Below are positions 36,218-46,504 of a DNA stretch of 64,000 nucleotides, one piece after another; the stretch's first letter is position 1; every line of letters begins with the position of its first letter. Source of the stretch: Paraburkholderia polaris (lineage in GTDB: Bacteria; Pseudomonadota; Gammaproteobacteria; Burkholderiales; Burkholderiaceae); contig NZ_JABBGJ010000010.1 in the NCBI RefSeq assembly GCF_012927345.1, positions 1-64,000 of the forward strand. The letters are read 5' to 3'. A program made the position numbers and the translations under genes. The notes under the pieces are model-generated. The model saw nothing but the letters and a program-made list of their open reading frames with translations. It did not search any database and was not told the DNA's origin.

Positions 36218-36760
36218 TTACTGCTTGACCGGCCGCTTCGCCAACTTCCGCTGCAGCGTTCGACGATGCATGTTCAACGCGCGCGCAGTAGCCGAAATAT
36301 TGCCGCCGTGCTCCGCGAGCACGCGTTGAATATGCTCCCACTCCAGGCGCGCAACCGACAACGGCGTGGGATGCTCAATCGCCTCTTCAGCTTGCAGCGC
36401 GCTCGCCTCGCTTTGCAGCGCCGACAAAATCGTCTCGACATTGGCGGGCTTCGCGAGGTAGTTATCGGCGCCGTCCTTCACCGCCTGCACCGCCGTGGCG
36501 ATACTGGCATAACCGGTCAACACAAGCATGCGCGCGTCAGGCTGCAAATCACGCAAGGGGGCGACGAGCGTCAGACCGGAATCGTTGCCGAGATGCAGGT
36601 CCACCGTGATCTGGCTGAACTTTTGCTGGTTCGCCAACTTGATCGCCTCATCCGCGTTGTGCGCTTCGGCCACCGTATAACCGCGCCGCGTCAAACCGCG
36701 GGCGAGGATACCGGAGAACACCTCATCGTCGTCGATCACCAGAAAATTCATATCGCTCAT
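36218..36760 (-). CDS. regA: Redox response regulator RegA (PrrA/ActR/RoxR family)
   Basis: This 180-aa two-domain regulator has a receiver domain with phospho-acceptor D54 (in TVDLHLGNDSG), acidic pair D11/D12, T82 and K104. The C-terminal helix-turn-helix is highly conserved (HGGNISATARALNMHRRTLQ, residues 151-170, then RKLAKRP). This is the signature of RegA-type global regulators of respiration, carbon and nitrogen metabolism under changing redox state. The frame extends upstream inside regB, but ATG 36760 overlaps the regB stop by 4 bp and begins MSDMNFLVIDDDE. It is co-transcribed with regB. Confidence 0.94.
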   Translation of the reverse strand: MSDMNFLVIDDDEVFSGILARGLTRRGYTVAEAHNADEAIKLANQQKFSQITVDLHLGNDSGLTLVAPLRDLQPDARMLVLTGYASIATAVQAVKDGADNYLAKPANVETILSALQSEASALQAEEAIEHPTPLSVARLEWEHIQRVLAEHGGNISATARALNMHRRTLQRKLAKRPVKQ

Positions 36761-38067
36761 GCCTGTTTCTCCGTGTTGGATGGCGTAGTGCCTTGACGGC
36801 CCGCACCTGATAATTTGCGCGCTGCAAGCGGCAGTCTCAACACTGCACGCGTGCCACGCGGCTTGATCTCGCTGACATCGTCCAGCTCGATCGATCCCTT
36901 CAAACGTGCCGCCGCCGAAAATGCCAGATACAGGCCCACGCCGTGTCCACCCTGTGTGCTGTCGACCGGCATCGCGCCGAGCGACCCACGCAACGCGGCC
37001 GGAATACCAGGGCCCGCGTCGCATACCTCGAATACGATCTGGTCGCCGCGAGCTGTAAGCGTGCACGACAGCGTTACGTGATCGCGGCTCGCACGCGCGG
37101 CGTTGTCGAGCAGAATCGTAAGAATCTGACTAACGGCAACCGTATCGTCAAGACTGACGCCCGCAGGCGGCACACCGATCCGCTCGAACTTCACATGCGG
37201 ATGACGCAAGCGCCATTGCTCGCCAAACGACTCGAGCCATTCGCTGACCGTCTGCCGGTTGGTCGTTGTCGATGCACGGCTGCGCAGTCGCGCAAGCGCC
37301 GAAGTACACAGCGTCATTTGCTGTTCGAGCAGCTCCAGATCGGCGCTGTACGGCGCGAGTCCCTTATCGGTTCGCGCGGCGTCGCGCAATTCTTCGGACA
37401 ACATCGCAATTGTAGACAGCGGCGTGCCGATTTCGTGCGCGACAGTGGCGGCCTGCACACCGAGCGCGACGGCGCGTTCGTCATGAAGCAAGCGCTGCTG
37501 CGCGTCTCCGAGCGCTGCGTCACGTAGCCGCAGAGCGCGTGACATGCGCGCGACGAACCACGCAATCAGCCCGACGCTGACCATGAAGTTCACCCACATG
37601 CCGGCACGAAAGTAGTCGAACAGGTTCGCGGGGTTGTCGAGATTGAGCGGTACGGAATCGAAGCCGAGCACGGCGTAGCAGGCTACGGCGAACGCGGCGA
37701 GCCACGCCATCAGATGCCATGGCAACACGGCCGCGGCAATCGCGAGCGATGGAAGGTACAGCGAAACAAATGGATTGGTGGTGCCACCGGAGAGGAACAG
37801 CAGCGCCGACAACGCGCCGAGATCGACCCAGATCTGGCCGAACAGTTCGAGATTGGACTCGGGCCGCTGCTGCGAGACACGCCACCACGTGAGCCCGTTG
37901 AAGATCACTTCGAGGGCGATCACGAGCAACATAGCGGGCAACGGCAGATGCACGCCAAAGAAAGTCTGCACGACCGCGATCGTCACCAACTGGCCGATGA
38001 TGGCGAGGCTGCGTAGCCAGAACAGATGACCGAGATTGACCCGGCCGGTGTTGGTTATACGATGCAT
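36757..38067 (-). CDS. regB: Redox sensor histidine kinase RegB (PrrB/ActS/RoxS family)
   Basis: This 436-aa membrane kinase has six membrane segments in residues 15-175. The quinone-binding heptad GGTTNPF at 94-100 is intact. The phospho-acceptor H211 lies in TVAHEIGTPLSTIAMLSEEL. C254 in EQQMTLCTSALARL matches the redox-active cysteine (Cys265 of Rhodobacter) that turns the kinase off on oxidation. N and G boxes (LLDNAARAS, CDAGPGIP, GGHGVGLYLAFS) follow. Both known redox inputs, quinone and thiol, are therefore available. It is divergent from the TPR-glycosyltransferase-like gene and upstream of regA. Confidence 0.94.
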   Translation of the reverse strand: MHRITNTGRVNLGHLFWLRSLAIIGQLVTIAVVQTFFGVHLPLPAMLLVIALEVIFNGLTWWRVSQQRPESNLELFGQIWVDLGALSALLFLSGGTTNPFVSLYLPSLAIAAAVLPWHLMAWLAAFAVACYAVLGFDSVPLNLDNPANLFDYFRAGMWVNFMVSVGLIAWFVARMSRALRLRDAALGDAQQRLLHDERAVALGVQAATVAHEIGTPLSTIAMLSEELRDAARTDKGLAPYSADLELLEQQMTLCTSALARLRSRASTTTNRQTVSEWLESFGEQWRLRHPHVKFERIGVPPAGVSLDDTVAVSQILTILLDNAARASRDHVTLSCTLTARGDQIVFEVCDAGPGIPAALRGSLGAMPVDSTQGGHGVGLYLAFSAAARLKGSIELDDVSEIKPRGTRAVLRLPLAARKLSGAGRQGTTPSNTEKQA

Positions 38068-38196
38068 GACTTTAGTTTAACTGTTCGGACTAGTCCGACT
38101 TACCTTGAGGCCGTGTGCCGGTACCATGGTATTTTTGCGACAGCGTCGCACGGACCAATCGCTCATTATCGGTTCTTACGACGCCCAAACCCGTCC

Positions 38197-39834
38197 ATGC
38201 TGCCTACCTCTGACAACGAGACGCACCCCTCGTCAGTTTTCCTGACTTTCCTGCGACATGCCGCCGCAGCCCGGCAAAACGGCACCGCAAAAGCGGAGGC
38301 GAGCTGGCTCGATGCCGCTGCACAACACCACCCACTCGACGACGAGTCGATCGAATCGCTCATTGCTACGCTGCTCGAGCAACATCGTCATAACGACGCG
38401 ATCGAACTCGCCGCCATTATTGCCCAACTCGATCCCCATCGCGCTCTTGCACACTTCCGTTTCGGCTACGCGCTGCAGATGGCAAACCGGCATGGCGAGG
38501 CAATCGCATCCTATCGTCGCGCACTCGCCATCGACCCGACATTGCCGCAGTTGCGCAACAATCTCGCTGGCGCCCTCACACTCACTGGCGGCGACCTCAA
38601 CGAGCAGATCGCACTACTGGAAAGTGCGGTTCATGACGAACCTGGCCATGGCGACGCATGGACCAATCTCACTCAGGCAAGCCGCGTCAATTTGAATCTG
38701 CCGCGCGCGCTCGAAGCGGGCGCAAGAGCCGTGCAATGCGCGCCGCATAGCCCGCTGGCGCATAACAACTATGCGCTGGCGCTGCGTGAAGCGCAACGCT
38801 GGGACGAAGCGGAGCACGCCGAAAGAACTGCCTGTGCATTAGCGCCCAACAACGCGACCATGCGCTCCAATCTCAGCATGCTGCAGCTCATGCGCGGCGA
38901 TTACGCGCACGGCTGGCAAACCCACGAAGCGCGCTGGGACGGCTCGTTTGAATTGGGCGGCAATCGCCCCGCCATGCCCGCGCCGACCTGGCAAGGCGAA
39001 TCGCTCGCTGGCAAAACACTGCTGGTGTGGGGTGAGCAGGGTATGGGCGATGTCTTGCAGTTCAGCCGCTATGTCCCTCTGCTGGCCGAGCGTGTTCATC
39101 GCGAGGGCGGCCGTCTCCTCTGGAATTCATTTCCGCAAATGGGCGCGTTGCTCGCTCGCAGCCTCGGCGATCATCTGGACGACTATTCGGCCGGCGGCGG
39201 CGTCGAATCTTTGCCGCCGTTTGACTACGAAATTCCGTTACTCAGCCTGCCTTTGATATTCGACACGCGCGCAGAGACCATCCCCGCTGCGATTCCGTAC
39301 CTGCATGCGGAGTCCGCAGCCAGCAAGTCGTGGCGAAAGAGGCTTGCCGGAGAAACGAGGCTCAAGGTCGGACTGACATGGACCGGCAGCCTTGGCCATC
39401 AGCGCAATCCATTCCGGAGGGTGGGTTGGGAGCGCTACGCGGAACATTTCGGCGGCATGCACGACGTGGCGTTCTATTCGCTGCAACCGGGTGCCGAGGC
39501 GGACATCGCGGCCGCCCGGGCGGCGGGTCTGCCCATGTCGGACTACACCGCTGAATTCGCCAACTTCGACGATACGGCGGCGTTTGTCAGTGCGCTCGAC
39601 CTCGTCATCACGGTTTGCACCTCCGTGGCGCATCTGAGCGGCGCGCTCGGCCAGCGCACATGGGTGCTGCTCGACGTCAATCCGCATTGGGTCTGGCTGC
39701 TCGACCGACCCGACAGCCCGTGGTATCCGAGCGCGACGCTCTACCGGCAGCCACGGTTTAGGGAATGGAACCCCGCGCTGGAAGCAGTCGCATGTGATTT
39801 GAGCGCGCTCGCGGCCCGACAACGCGTGGCATAG
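38197..39834 (+). CDS. TPR protein with glycosyltransferase-9-like C-terminal domain
   Basis: This 545-aa protein starts at ATG 38197; an alternative in-frame start lies upstream at 38026, within regB. The N-terminal half carries tetratricopeptide repeats (for example AHFRFGYALQMANRHGEAIA and AHNNYALALREAQRWDEAEH). The C-terminal half resembles ADP-heptose/GT9 fold proteins (TLLVWGEQGMGDVLQFSRYV, LKVGLTWTGSLGHQRNPFR, VITVCTSVAHLSGALG). Such fusions occur in uncharacterised bacterial glycan or flagellin-modification genes. No sugar, acceptor or operon partner is visible. It runs divergently from regBA, sharing a region of about 130 bp. Confidence 0.78.
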   Translation: MLPTSDNETHPSSVFLTFLRHAAAARQNGTAKAEASWLDAAAQHHPLDDESIESLIATLLEQHRHNDAIELAAIIAQLDPHRALAHFRFGYALQMANRHGEAIASYRRALAIDPTLPQLRNNLAGALTLTGGDLNEQIALLESAVHDEPGHGDAWTNLTQASRVNLNLPRALEAGARAVQCAPHSPLAHNNYALALREAQRWDEAEHAERTACALAPNNATMRSNLSMLQLMRGDYAHGWQTHEARWDGSFELGGNRPAMPAPTWQGESLAGKTLLVWGEQGMGDVLQFSRYVPLLAERVHREGGRLLWNSFPQMGALLARSLGDHLDDYSAGGGVESLPPFDYEIPLLSLPLIFDTRAETIPAAIPYLHAESAASKSWRKRLAGETRLKVGLTWTGSLGHQRNPFRRVGWERYAEHFGGMHDVAFYSLQPGAEADIAAARAAGLPMSDYTAEFANFDDTAAFVSALDLVITVCTSVAHLSGALGQRTWVLLDVNPHWVWLLDRPDSPWYPSATLYRQPRFREWNPALEAVACDLSALAARQRVA

Positions 39835-39898
39835 ATCGCCACCGCATTGTTGAAGCCGTACGGCGTTCACGGCGCCCGGGTTTCCGCGGTTCTACACT

Positions 39899-40123
39899 TC
39901 AAGGCGAACCGACTCCCGGCGCCGGCTGCACGGCTCGCGCGATCTCCGCCGCGAGACATTCAGGACACAGGCAACGGCCGGACGGATCGAGCCGGTCTGC
40001 CGGCATTGCTGGCATCTCACGGCACCAACAGTCAAACGGCACCCCATGCATGGCGCAATCGAATGCATGACCGCAGCGCGGACAAAACGCGCTACTTTGA
40101 GATCGGGAAGCTGACGATTTCAT
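39899..40123 (-). CDS. Cysteine-rich CWC family protein, 74 aa
   Basis: This small zinc-ribbon-like protein has eight cysteines: C14, C17, C23, C32, C34, C51, C53 and C56 (FCPRCGHAFDC, FDCWCREMP, CLCPEC). The CWC motif defines the family. The regular spacing and lack of a signal peptide suggest a cytoplasmic metal-binding protein; the function is unknown. It converges with the TPR gene and is divergent from argB. Confidence 0.82.
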   Translation of the reverse strand: MKSSASRSQSSAFCPRCGHAFDCAMHGVPFDCWCREMPAMPADRLDPSGRCLCPECLAAEIARAVQPAPGVGSP

Positions 40124-41288
<1,165 letters not shown>

Positions 41289-41542
41289 TTCCTGCCTCAA
41301 ATACGGCCCATACGGCGCGCTTGCCCGGCGTGTCATATGTGCCGTGCAGTACCGTTGCTGTCTCCGCGGATTCCTGCATGCCCGGCGCGGGCTCACGCCA
41401 CGGCGGACCACAACGCGGCAGCCCACAGCGCGCCGCCCTCTCGCGCCAGCAAGCTCTCCCCTCTTTCACCGTCATCCGCACCGCGAACCCTCCGCGTCCG
41501 CTGCGTGATGCGACTGCTCGCGCCTGAACGGCGTCTTTCATC

Positions 41543-42346
41543 ATGCGCACCCCCACTTCCCGACGCCGTCGTCCGCACATCGCAGGCGGCAGTCCGGTCT
41601 GGCTGTTCGATCTCGACAACACGCTGCATCACGCCTCGCACGCGATCTTTCCGGCGATCAATCACGGAATGACGCAGTACATCATCGACGCATTGCAGGT
41701 CGATATCGACGAAGCCAACCGTCTGCGCACCGGCTACACGCAACGTTACGGCGCGGCGCTGCTCGGTCTGGCCCGCCATCATCCGCTCGACCCGAACGAC
41801 TTCCTGAAAGTCGTCCACACGTTCCCCGATCTCGGTTCGATGATCCGTCACGAACGCGGTGTCGCGCGGCTCGTCGCGTCGCTGCCCGGTCGCAAGATCG
41901 TGCTGACCAATGCGCCCGAGGCCTATGCGCGCGCGGTGCTCGCAGAGTTGCGCATCGAGCGTCTGTTCGAGCAGGTGATTGCCATCGAACATATGCGCGA
42001 TCGCCGCAGCTGGCGCGCCAAACCTGACCATTCGATGCTGCGCAAGGCAATGCGCGACGCGCACGTCTCGCTCAAAGACGTGATCCTCGTGGAAGACACG
42101 CGCTCGCATCTGAAGAACTACCGGCGGCTCGGCATCCGCACCGTGTGGATCACCGGCCATCTGCCGCGCAAACCGCACGCGGACGGCGTGCCGACGCGTC
42201 TGCCGGGCACCGGCCGGCCGCACTATGTCGATCGCAGCATTCGTTCGTTAAAATCGCTACGACTGGGCACCCGCTCGGTTCGATTGAAGGGACAGCAGAC
42301 GGGACGACAGCCATGCAGCCGATCGACAAGCCTGACGAAGCCGTAG
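41543..42346 (+). CDS. Pyrimidine 5'-nucleotidase, HAD family (SDT1-like)
   Basis: This 267-aa HAD hydrolase has motif I WLFDLDNTLH with nucleophile D23 and acid D25, motif II LTNAPE, and motif IV VEDTRSHLKNY. The cap region (HGMTQYIIDALQ, GYTQRYGAALLGL) matches the SDT1/PHM8-like pyrimidine nucleotidase group, which dephosphorylates UMP/CMP. The start codon has only a weak ribosome-binding site. The last 34 bp overlap slmA in another frame, so the two are probably co-transcribed; the C-terminal tail over the overlap is low in complexity and basic. Confidence 0.85.
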   Translation: MRTPTSRRRRPHIAGGSPVWLFDLDNTLHHASHAIFPAINHGMTQYIIDALQVDIDEANRLRTGYTQRYGAALLGLARHHPLDPNDFLKVVHTFPDLGSMIRHERGVARLVASLPGRKIVLTNAPEAYARAVLAELRIERLFEQVIAIEHMRDRRSWRAKPDHSMLRKAMRDAHVSLKDVILVEDTRSHLKNYRRLGIRTVWITGHLPRKPHADGVPTRLPGTGRPHYVDRSIRSLKSLRLGTRSVRLKGQQTGRQPCSRSTSLTKP

Positions 42347-43008
42347 CCGAAGACGAACCCACCCCGTCGGCCGCCCCGCGTGCGGCGCGCCTGAAGCCGG
42401 GTGAGCGCCGCGTGCACATCCTGCAGACGCTTGCCGCGATGCTGGAGGCGCCGAAGAGCGAGAAGATCACCACAGCGGCACTCGCCGCCCGGCTCGGCGT
42501 CTCGGAAGCCGCGCTGTACCGCCATTTCGCCAGCAAGGCGCAAATGTTCGAAGGGCTCATCGAGTTCATCGAGCAGACCATCTTCGGTCTGATCAACCAG
42601 ATCGCCGACAAAGAAAGCAACGGCGTGCTGCAAGCCCGTGCGATCGCGCTGATGCTGCTCAACTTTCCTGCGAAGAATCCCGGCATGACGCGCGTGCTGA
42701 CCTGCGAGGCGCTGGTCGGCGAGCATGAACGGCTGACCGAACGCGTCAATCAGATGCTTGAGCGGGTCGAAGCGTCGTTGAAGCAGTGTTTGCGGATGGC
42801 TCAAATGGAGGCCAACGCAAGCGCGGCTGAAAACGCAAGCCAGAGCGCAAATGCGCATGCCCTACTGCCCGCCGGCTACGATCCCGCGATCCGCGCGAGC
42901 TTGCTGCTGAGCTACATCATTGGTCGCTGGCACCGGTATGTGCGCAGCGGCTTTGCGCGGCCGCCCGCTGAACACGCCGATGCACAACTGCTCCTGATTC
43001 TTCAGTAG
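42313..43008 (+). CDS. slmA: Nucleoid occlusion factor SlmA (TetR family)
   Basis: SlmA binds chromosomal sites and inhibits FtsZ rings over the nucleoid. The 231-aa protein has the TetR helix-turn-helix (ITTAALAARLGVSEAALYRH, then FASKAQMFEGLIEFIE), followed by the SlmA-type dimer domain with AKNPGMTRVLTCEALVGEHERL. An acidic Pro/Ala-rich N-terminal extension of about 30 residues and an Ala/Asn-rich insert near 175-190 distinguish it from the shorter E. coli protein. ATG 42313 lies inside the previous gene's end. Confidence 0.88.
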   Translation: MQPIDKPDEAVAEDEPTPSAAPRAARLKPGERRVHILQTLAAMLEAPKSEKITTAALAARLGVSEAALYRHFASKAQMFEGLIEFIEQTIFGLINQIADKESNGVLQARAIALMLLNFPAKNPGMTRVLTCEALVGEHERLTERVNQMLERVEASLKQCLRMAQMEANASAAENASQSANAHALLPAGYDPAIRASLLLSYIIGRWHRYVRSGFARPPAEHADAQLLLILQ

Positions 43009-43069
43009 CCCGCGCGGCACGCGAGGTCGCACAGCGGCGCCCGCGACGCTGTCGCATGAAATTTTCCGC

Positions 43070-43075
43070 TATACT
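43070..43075 (+). promoter_or_regulatory. Candidate -10 box for the metX transcript
   Basis: TATACT lies 237 bp before metX and 65 bp before the riboswitch-like element, in the right orientation to produce a leader containing it. The upstream -35 is not obvious. Confidence 0.45.
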
Positions 43076-43139
43076 TTGCGCCTGACTGCGGCTCGTCGAA
43101 TCACCTGAGACCGCTGTCCAGAGCACCTTGAACACCTAT

Positions 43140-43226
43140 CACGCGCCGATTTGCTGACTCGATTGCGGGCGCGCGAACTGCCGGGAATGTTTCCCGCGGT
43201 TCACTATAAATGCGGCTAAAGAGGTC
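43140..43226 (+). promoter_or_regulatory. Candidate SAM-II-class riboswitch in the metX leader
   Basis: The order of SAM-II landmarks is present. P1 is CGCGCC (43142-43147) with GGCGCG (43168-43173). The loop reads GATTTGCTGACTCGATTGC (43148-43166), matching the conserved GAUUUG...UUGC. Downstream TATAAATGCGGCTAAAGAGG (43205-43224) matches the conserved UAAA...GCUAAAAAGG. The pseudoknot can form by CTC 43158-43160 with GAG 43221-43223 and GC 43165-43166 with GC 43215-43216. Between P1 and the 3' part is an added hairpin (GAAC 43175-43178 with GTTC 43199-43202, inner GGGAA/TTCCC). SAM-II elements sense S-adenosylmethionine and commonly precede metX/metA. No alignment was run. Confidence 0.68.
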
Positions 43227-43306
43227 GTCAGCCGCGCACACCGTGTCTCCTCCGTGCCTCGCCGACGCCAATCTAGCCGCCCTGTATTTGTTAAATGGCG
43301 GAATGA

Positions 43307-44452
43307 ATGGAATCGATCGGTATCGTCGCTCCCCAAAAAATGCATTTCACCGAGCCGCTGCTCATGCAGAACGGCAGCTCGCTGGCCGGTTACGACCTGA
43401 TGGTCGAGACCTACGGCACGCTCAATGCCGCGCGCAGCAATGCCGTGCTGGTGTGCCACGCGCTCAACGCGTCGCACCACGTGGCGGGCGTGTACGCGGA
43501 CAATCCGAAGGACATCGGCTGGTGGGACAACATGGTTGGCCCAGGCAAGCCGCTCGACACCAACAAGTTCTTCGTGATCGGCGTGAACAACCTGGGTTCG
43601 TGCTTCGGCTCGACCGGGCCGATGAGCATCGACCCGGCTACGGGCAATCCGTATGGCGCGACCTTTCCTGTCGTCACCGTTGAAGACTGGGTGAACGCGC
43701 AGGTGCGCGTCGCCGATGAGTTCGGCATCACGCGCTTCGCGGCGGTGATGGGCGGCAGCCTCGGCGGCATGCAGGCGCTCGCGTGGAGCATGATGTATCC
43801 GGAGCGCGTGGGCCATTGCATCGTTGTTGCGTCCACACCGAAGCTGTCCGCGCAGAACATCGCGTTCAACGAGGTGGCGCGCTCTGCGATCCTGTCGGAC
43901 CCCGACTTCCACGGCGGCAATTACTATGCACACAACGTGAAGCCGAAACGCGGCTTGCGCGTCGCGCGCATGATCGGCCACATCACGTATCTGTCGGACG
44001 ACGACATGGCCGAGAAATTCGGCCGCTCCTTGCGCCGTGCAGAAGGGGCGGTGGACGCGTACAACTTCAACTTCGACGTCGAATTCGAAGTGGAGTCGTA
44101 TCTGCGCTACCAGGGTGACAAATTCGCCGACTACTTCGACGCGAACACCTACCTGCTGATCACACGCGCGCTCGACTATTTCGATCCGGCCAAAGCCTTC
44201 GACGGCGATCTGACCGCTGCCGTCGCGCACACCACGGCGAAATACCTGATCGCCAGCTTCTCGACCGACTGGCGCTTCGCGCCGGCCCGCTCGCGCGAAC
44301 TGGTGAAGGCGCTGCTCGACCACAAGCGCACGGTGACCTACGCGGAAATCGACGCGCCGCACGGCCACGACGCCTTCCTGCTCGACGACGCGCGCTATCA
44401 CAACCTGATGCGCGCCTATTACGAACGTATTGCGAACGAGGTGAACGCATGA
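43307..44452 (+). CDS. metX: Homoserine O-acyltransferase (MetX family)
   Basis: This alpha/beta-hydrolase-fold enzyme activates homoserine for methionine synthesis. Homologues use acetyl-CoA or succinyl-CoA, and in betaproteobacteria the MetX fold is often a succinyltransferase, so the acyl donor is left open. The 381-aa protein has its nucleophile S151 in [14 protein letters not shown], an Asp in the DWRFAP segment and a His in [10 protein letters not shown], completing the triad. ATG 43307 ([10 protein letters not shown]) is preceded by GGCGGA. metW overlaps its stop by 4 bp. A SAM-II-like element in the leader implies repression by S-adenosylmethionine. Confidence 0.95.
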   Translation: MESIGIVAPQKMHFTEPLLMQNGSSLAGYDLMVETYGTLNAARSNAVLVCHALNASHHVAGVYADNPKDIGWWDNMVGPGKPLDTNKFFVIGVNNLGSCFGSTGPMSIDPATGNPYGATFPVVTVEDWVNAQVRVADEFGITRFAAVMGGSLGGMQALAWSMMYPERVGHCIVVASTPKLSAQNIAFNEVARSAILSDPDFHGGNYYAHNVKPKRGLRVARMIGHITYLSDDDMAEKFGRSLRRAEGAVDAYNFNFDVEFEVESYLRYQGDKFADYFDANTYLLITRALDYFDPAKAFDGDLTAAVAHTTAKYLIASFSTDWRFAPARSRELVKALLDHKRTVTYAEIDAPHGHDAFLLDDARYHNLMRAYYERIANEVNA

Positions 44453-45057
44453 ACCAGCGAGCACTCGATTACCTGGCGCTGCGCCCGGACTTCCGCGCGA
44501 TCGCCCGCTGGGTCGAACCGCGCGCCACCGTGCTCGATCTGGGTTGCGGCGACGGCTCGTTGCTGTCGCTGCTGAGCGAAGAACTGGACGTGCAGGGCTA
44601 CGGCATCGAAATCAACGACGCCGGCGTGCTGGCGTCGACCCAGAACGGCGTCAACGTGATCCAGCAGAACCTGGAAGACGGCCTGCGTCTGTTCGAAGAC
44701 AGCAGTTTCGATTTCGCGGTTCTGTCGCAGACGCTGCAAACCATCCATCAAACCGCTGCGATCCTGCGCGAGACGGTGCGGGTGGGCAAGGAATGCATCG
44801 TTTCGTTCCCGAATTTTGGCTACTGGGCGCATCGGCTGTCCGTGCTGCAAGGCCGCATGCCGGTGTCGAAGTCGCTGCCTTTCCAGTGGCACAACACACC
44901 GAACGTGCGGGTGCTGACGATCAAGGATTTCGAGGCGCTGGCGCCGGAAGTCGGTATCGAGATTCTCGACCGCGTGGTGCTGCACGAAGGCCAGGTGGTG
45001 CGATGGGGGGTGAACTGGCGTGGTAGTCTTGCGGTCTATCGCGTCAAGAAAAGCTAA
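44449..45057 (+). CDS. metW: Methionine biosynthesis protein MetW
   Basis: This 202-aa SAM-dependent-methyltransferase-fold protein has [15 protein letters not shown] as motif I and [14 protein letters not shown] as motif II. In many proteobacteria metW is fused by overlap to metX, as here (ATGA at 44449-44452), and is needed for full homoserine acyltransferase function; MetX and MetW are reported to form a complex. No methyl-acceptor is known. Length and N-terminus ([19 protein letters not shown]) match the family. Confidence 0.94.
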   Translation: MNQRALDYLALRPDFRAIARWVEPRATVLDLGCGDGSLLSLLSEELDVQGYGIEINDAGVLASTQNGVNVIQQNLEDGLRLFEDSSFDFAVLSQTLQTIHQTAAILRETVRVGKECIVSFPNFGYWAHRLSVLQGRMPVSKSLPFQWHNTPNVRVLTIKDFEALAPEVGIEILDRVVLHEGQVVRWGVNWRGSLAVYRVKKS

Positions 45058-45071
45058 CACCACTTATCCAC

Positions 45072-46481
45072 ATGTCGAACCCGCCGCACGAGGCGCCTGC
45101 ACTTACCGCTCACGAAGAACATCCCGGCTGGCGCGCGTTTCTGAATACGCGCATGCTGATCTGCGTCTTTCTCGGCTTTACGTCGGGACTGCCGCTGTTC
45201 ACGCTCGTCTATCTGGTGCAGGCGTGGCTACGCTCCGAAGGCGTCAATCTGAAGGAAATCGGCCTGTTCGCGCTGATTCAGTTCCCGTACACCTGGAAAT
45301 TCGTCTGGGCGCCGCTGATGGACCGCTACGTGCCGCGTTTGCCGGGCTGGCGTCCGGGCAGACGGCGCGGCTGGATGCTGGTCACGCAGATTCTGGTGGC
45401 GGGCGCGATTGCGGCTTTAGGTTTCGTGTCGCCGCGCGACTCGATCTGGACGGTGGCCGCGTTGACAGCGCTGGTCGCGTTCTTCGGCGCGAGTCAGGAC
45501 ATCTCTATCGATGCATACCGGCGCGAGCTGCTGAGCGACACGCAGCAGGGTCTGGGCAATGCGGTGCATGTGAACGCGTACAAGATCGCCGCGCTGGTGC
45601 CCGGTTCGCTGGCGCTGATTCTGTCCGACCATTTGCCGTGGACCACCGTTTTCATCGTCACCGCTGCATTCATGCTGCCTGGCATGATCATGACGCTGGT
45701 GGTGCGCGAGCCCGAAGTGCACGGCACGCCGCCGAAGAATCTGCGCGAAGCGATCATGCAACCGTTCAGCGAATTTATCCAACGCGACGGCTGGCGTGGT
45801 GCGCTCTTCGTGCTCGGCTTCATCTTCCTTTACAAGCTCGGCGACACGATGGCGACCACGCTGTCCACGTCGTTCTTTCTCGACATCGGCTTTTCGCGCA
45901 CACAGATCGGTGTGATCGCCAAGACCACCGCATTCGGCGCGAGTCTGGCGGGCGGGATCGTCGGCGGGATCTGGCTGATGAGAGTCGGCATCGGCCGCGG
46001 GCTCTGGATCTTCGGCGTCCTGCAGATGGTGTCGACGCTCGGCTTCGCATGGCTTGCGCATCTTGGCCCGGCATCGCCTGGTCTTGCCGTAATTTATGAC
46101 ATCGCCGTCTGGCTGAGCCAGGGCACCTCAAAGCTGCTCGCGCTGGTCGGCATCGACTGGACCGTGCAGCTCGATCCGCGCTCAGTCGCGCTGGCATTGG
46201 TCTACGGCCTGGAAACCTTCGCGACCGGTCTGACGATGGCGGCCTTCACCGCTTACATCGCCAGCACCACCGATCCGCGTTACACCGCTACGCAGTTCGC
46301 ACTTTTCACGAGCCTGGCTTCCGTGCCGCGCACCTTGGCATCGGCGGCAAGCGGCTATGTGGTCGCGCAGATCGGCTGGTTCGACTACTTCATTGTGTGT
46401 ACCGCGCTGGGGCTGCCCGGCATGCTGCTTCTGCTGCGCATCGCGCCCTGGAGAACCCAGTCCTGGAGAACGCGGTCGTGA
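45072..46481 (+). CDS. ampG: AmpG family muropeptide permease
   Basis: This 469-aa MFS transporter imports anhydromuropeptides from the periplasm for recycling, which also feeds AmpC beta-lactamase induction in bacteria that have AmpR. Twelve to fourteen membrane segments are visible. The family motifs GFTSGLPLFTLVYLVQAWLR, FVWAPLMDRY and GASQDISIDAYRRELL are present. It starts 14 bp after metW, so it may ride on the metXW transcript. The AmpG-specific extra helices near residues 330-360 are present. Confidence 0.9.
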   Translation: MSNPPHEAPALTAHEEHPGWRAFLNTRMLICVFLGFTSGLPLFTLVYLVQAWLRSEGVNLKEIGLFALIQFPYTWKFVWAPLMDRYVPRLPGWRPGRRRGWMLVTQILVAGAIAALGFVSPRDSIWTVAALTALVAFFGASQDISIDAYRRELLSDTQQGLGNAVHVNAYKIAALVPGSLALILSDHLPWTTVFIVTAAFMLPGMIMTLVVREPEVHGTPPKNLREAIMQPFSEFIQRDGWRGALFVLGFIFLYKLGDTMATTLSTSFFLDIGFSRTQIGVIAKTTAFGASLAGGIVGGIWLMRVGIGRGLWIFGVLQMVSTLGFAWLAHLGPASPGLAVIYDIAVWLSQGTSKLLALVGIDWTVQLDPRSVALALVYGLETFATGLTMAAFTAYIASTTDPRYTATQFALFTSLASVPRTLASAASGYVVAQIGWFDYFIVCTALGLPGMLLLLRIAPWRTQSWRTRS

Positions 46482-46504
46482 CGGCGCTTCGGTCAAAGCG
46501 CCCA

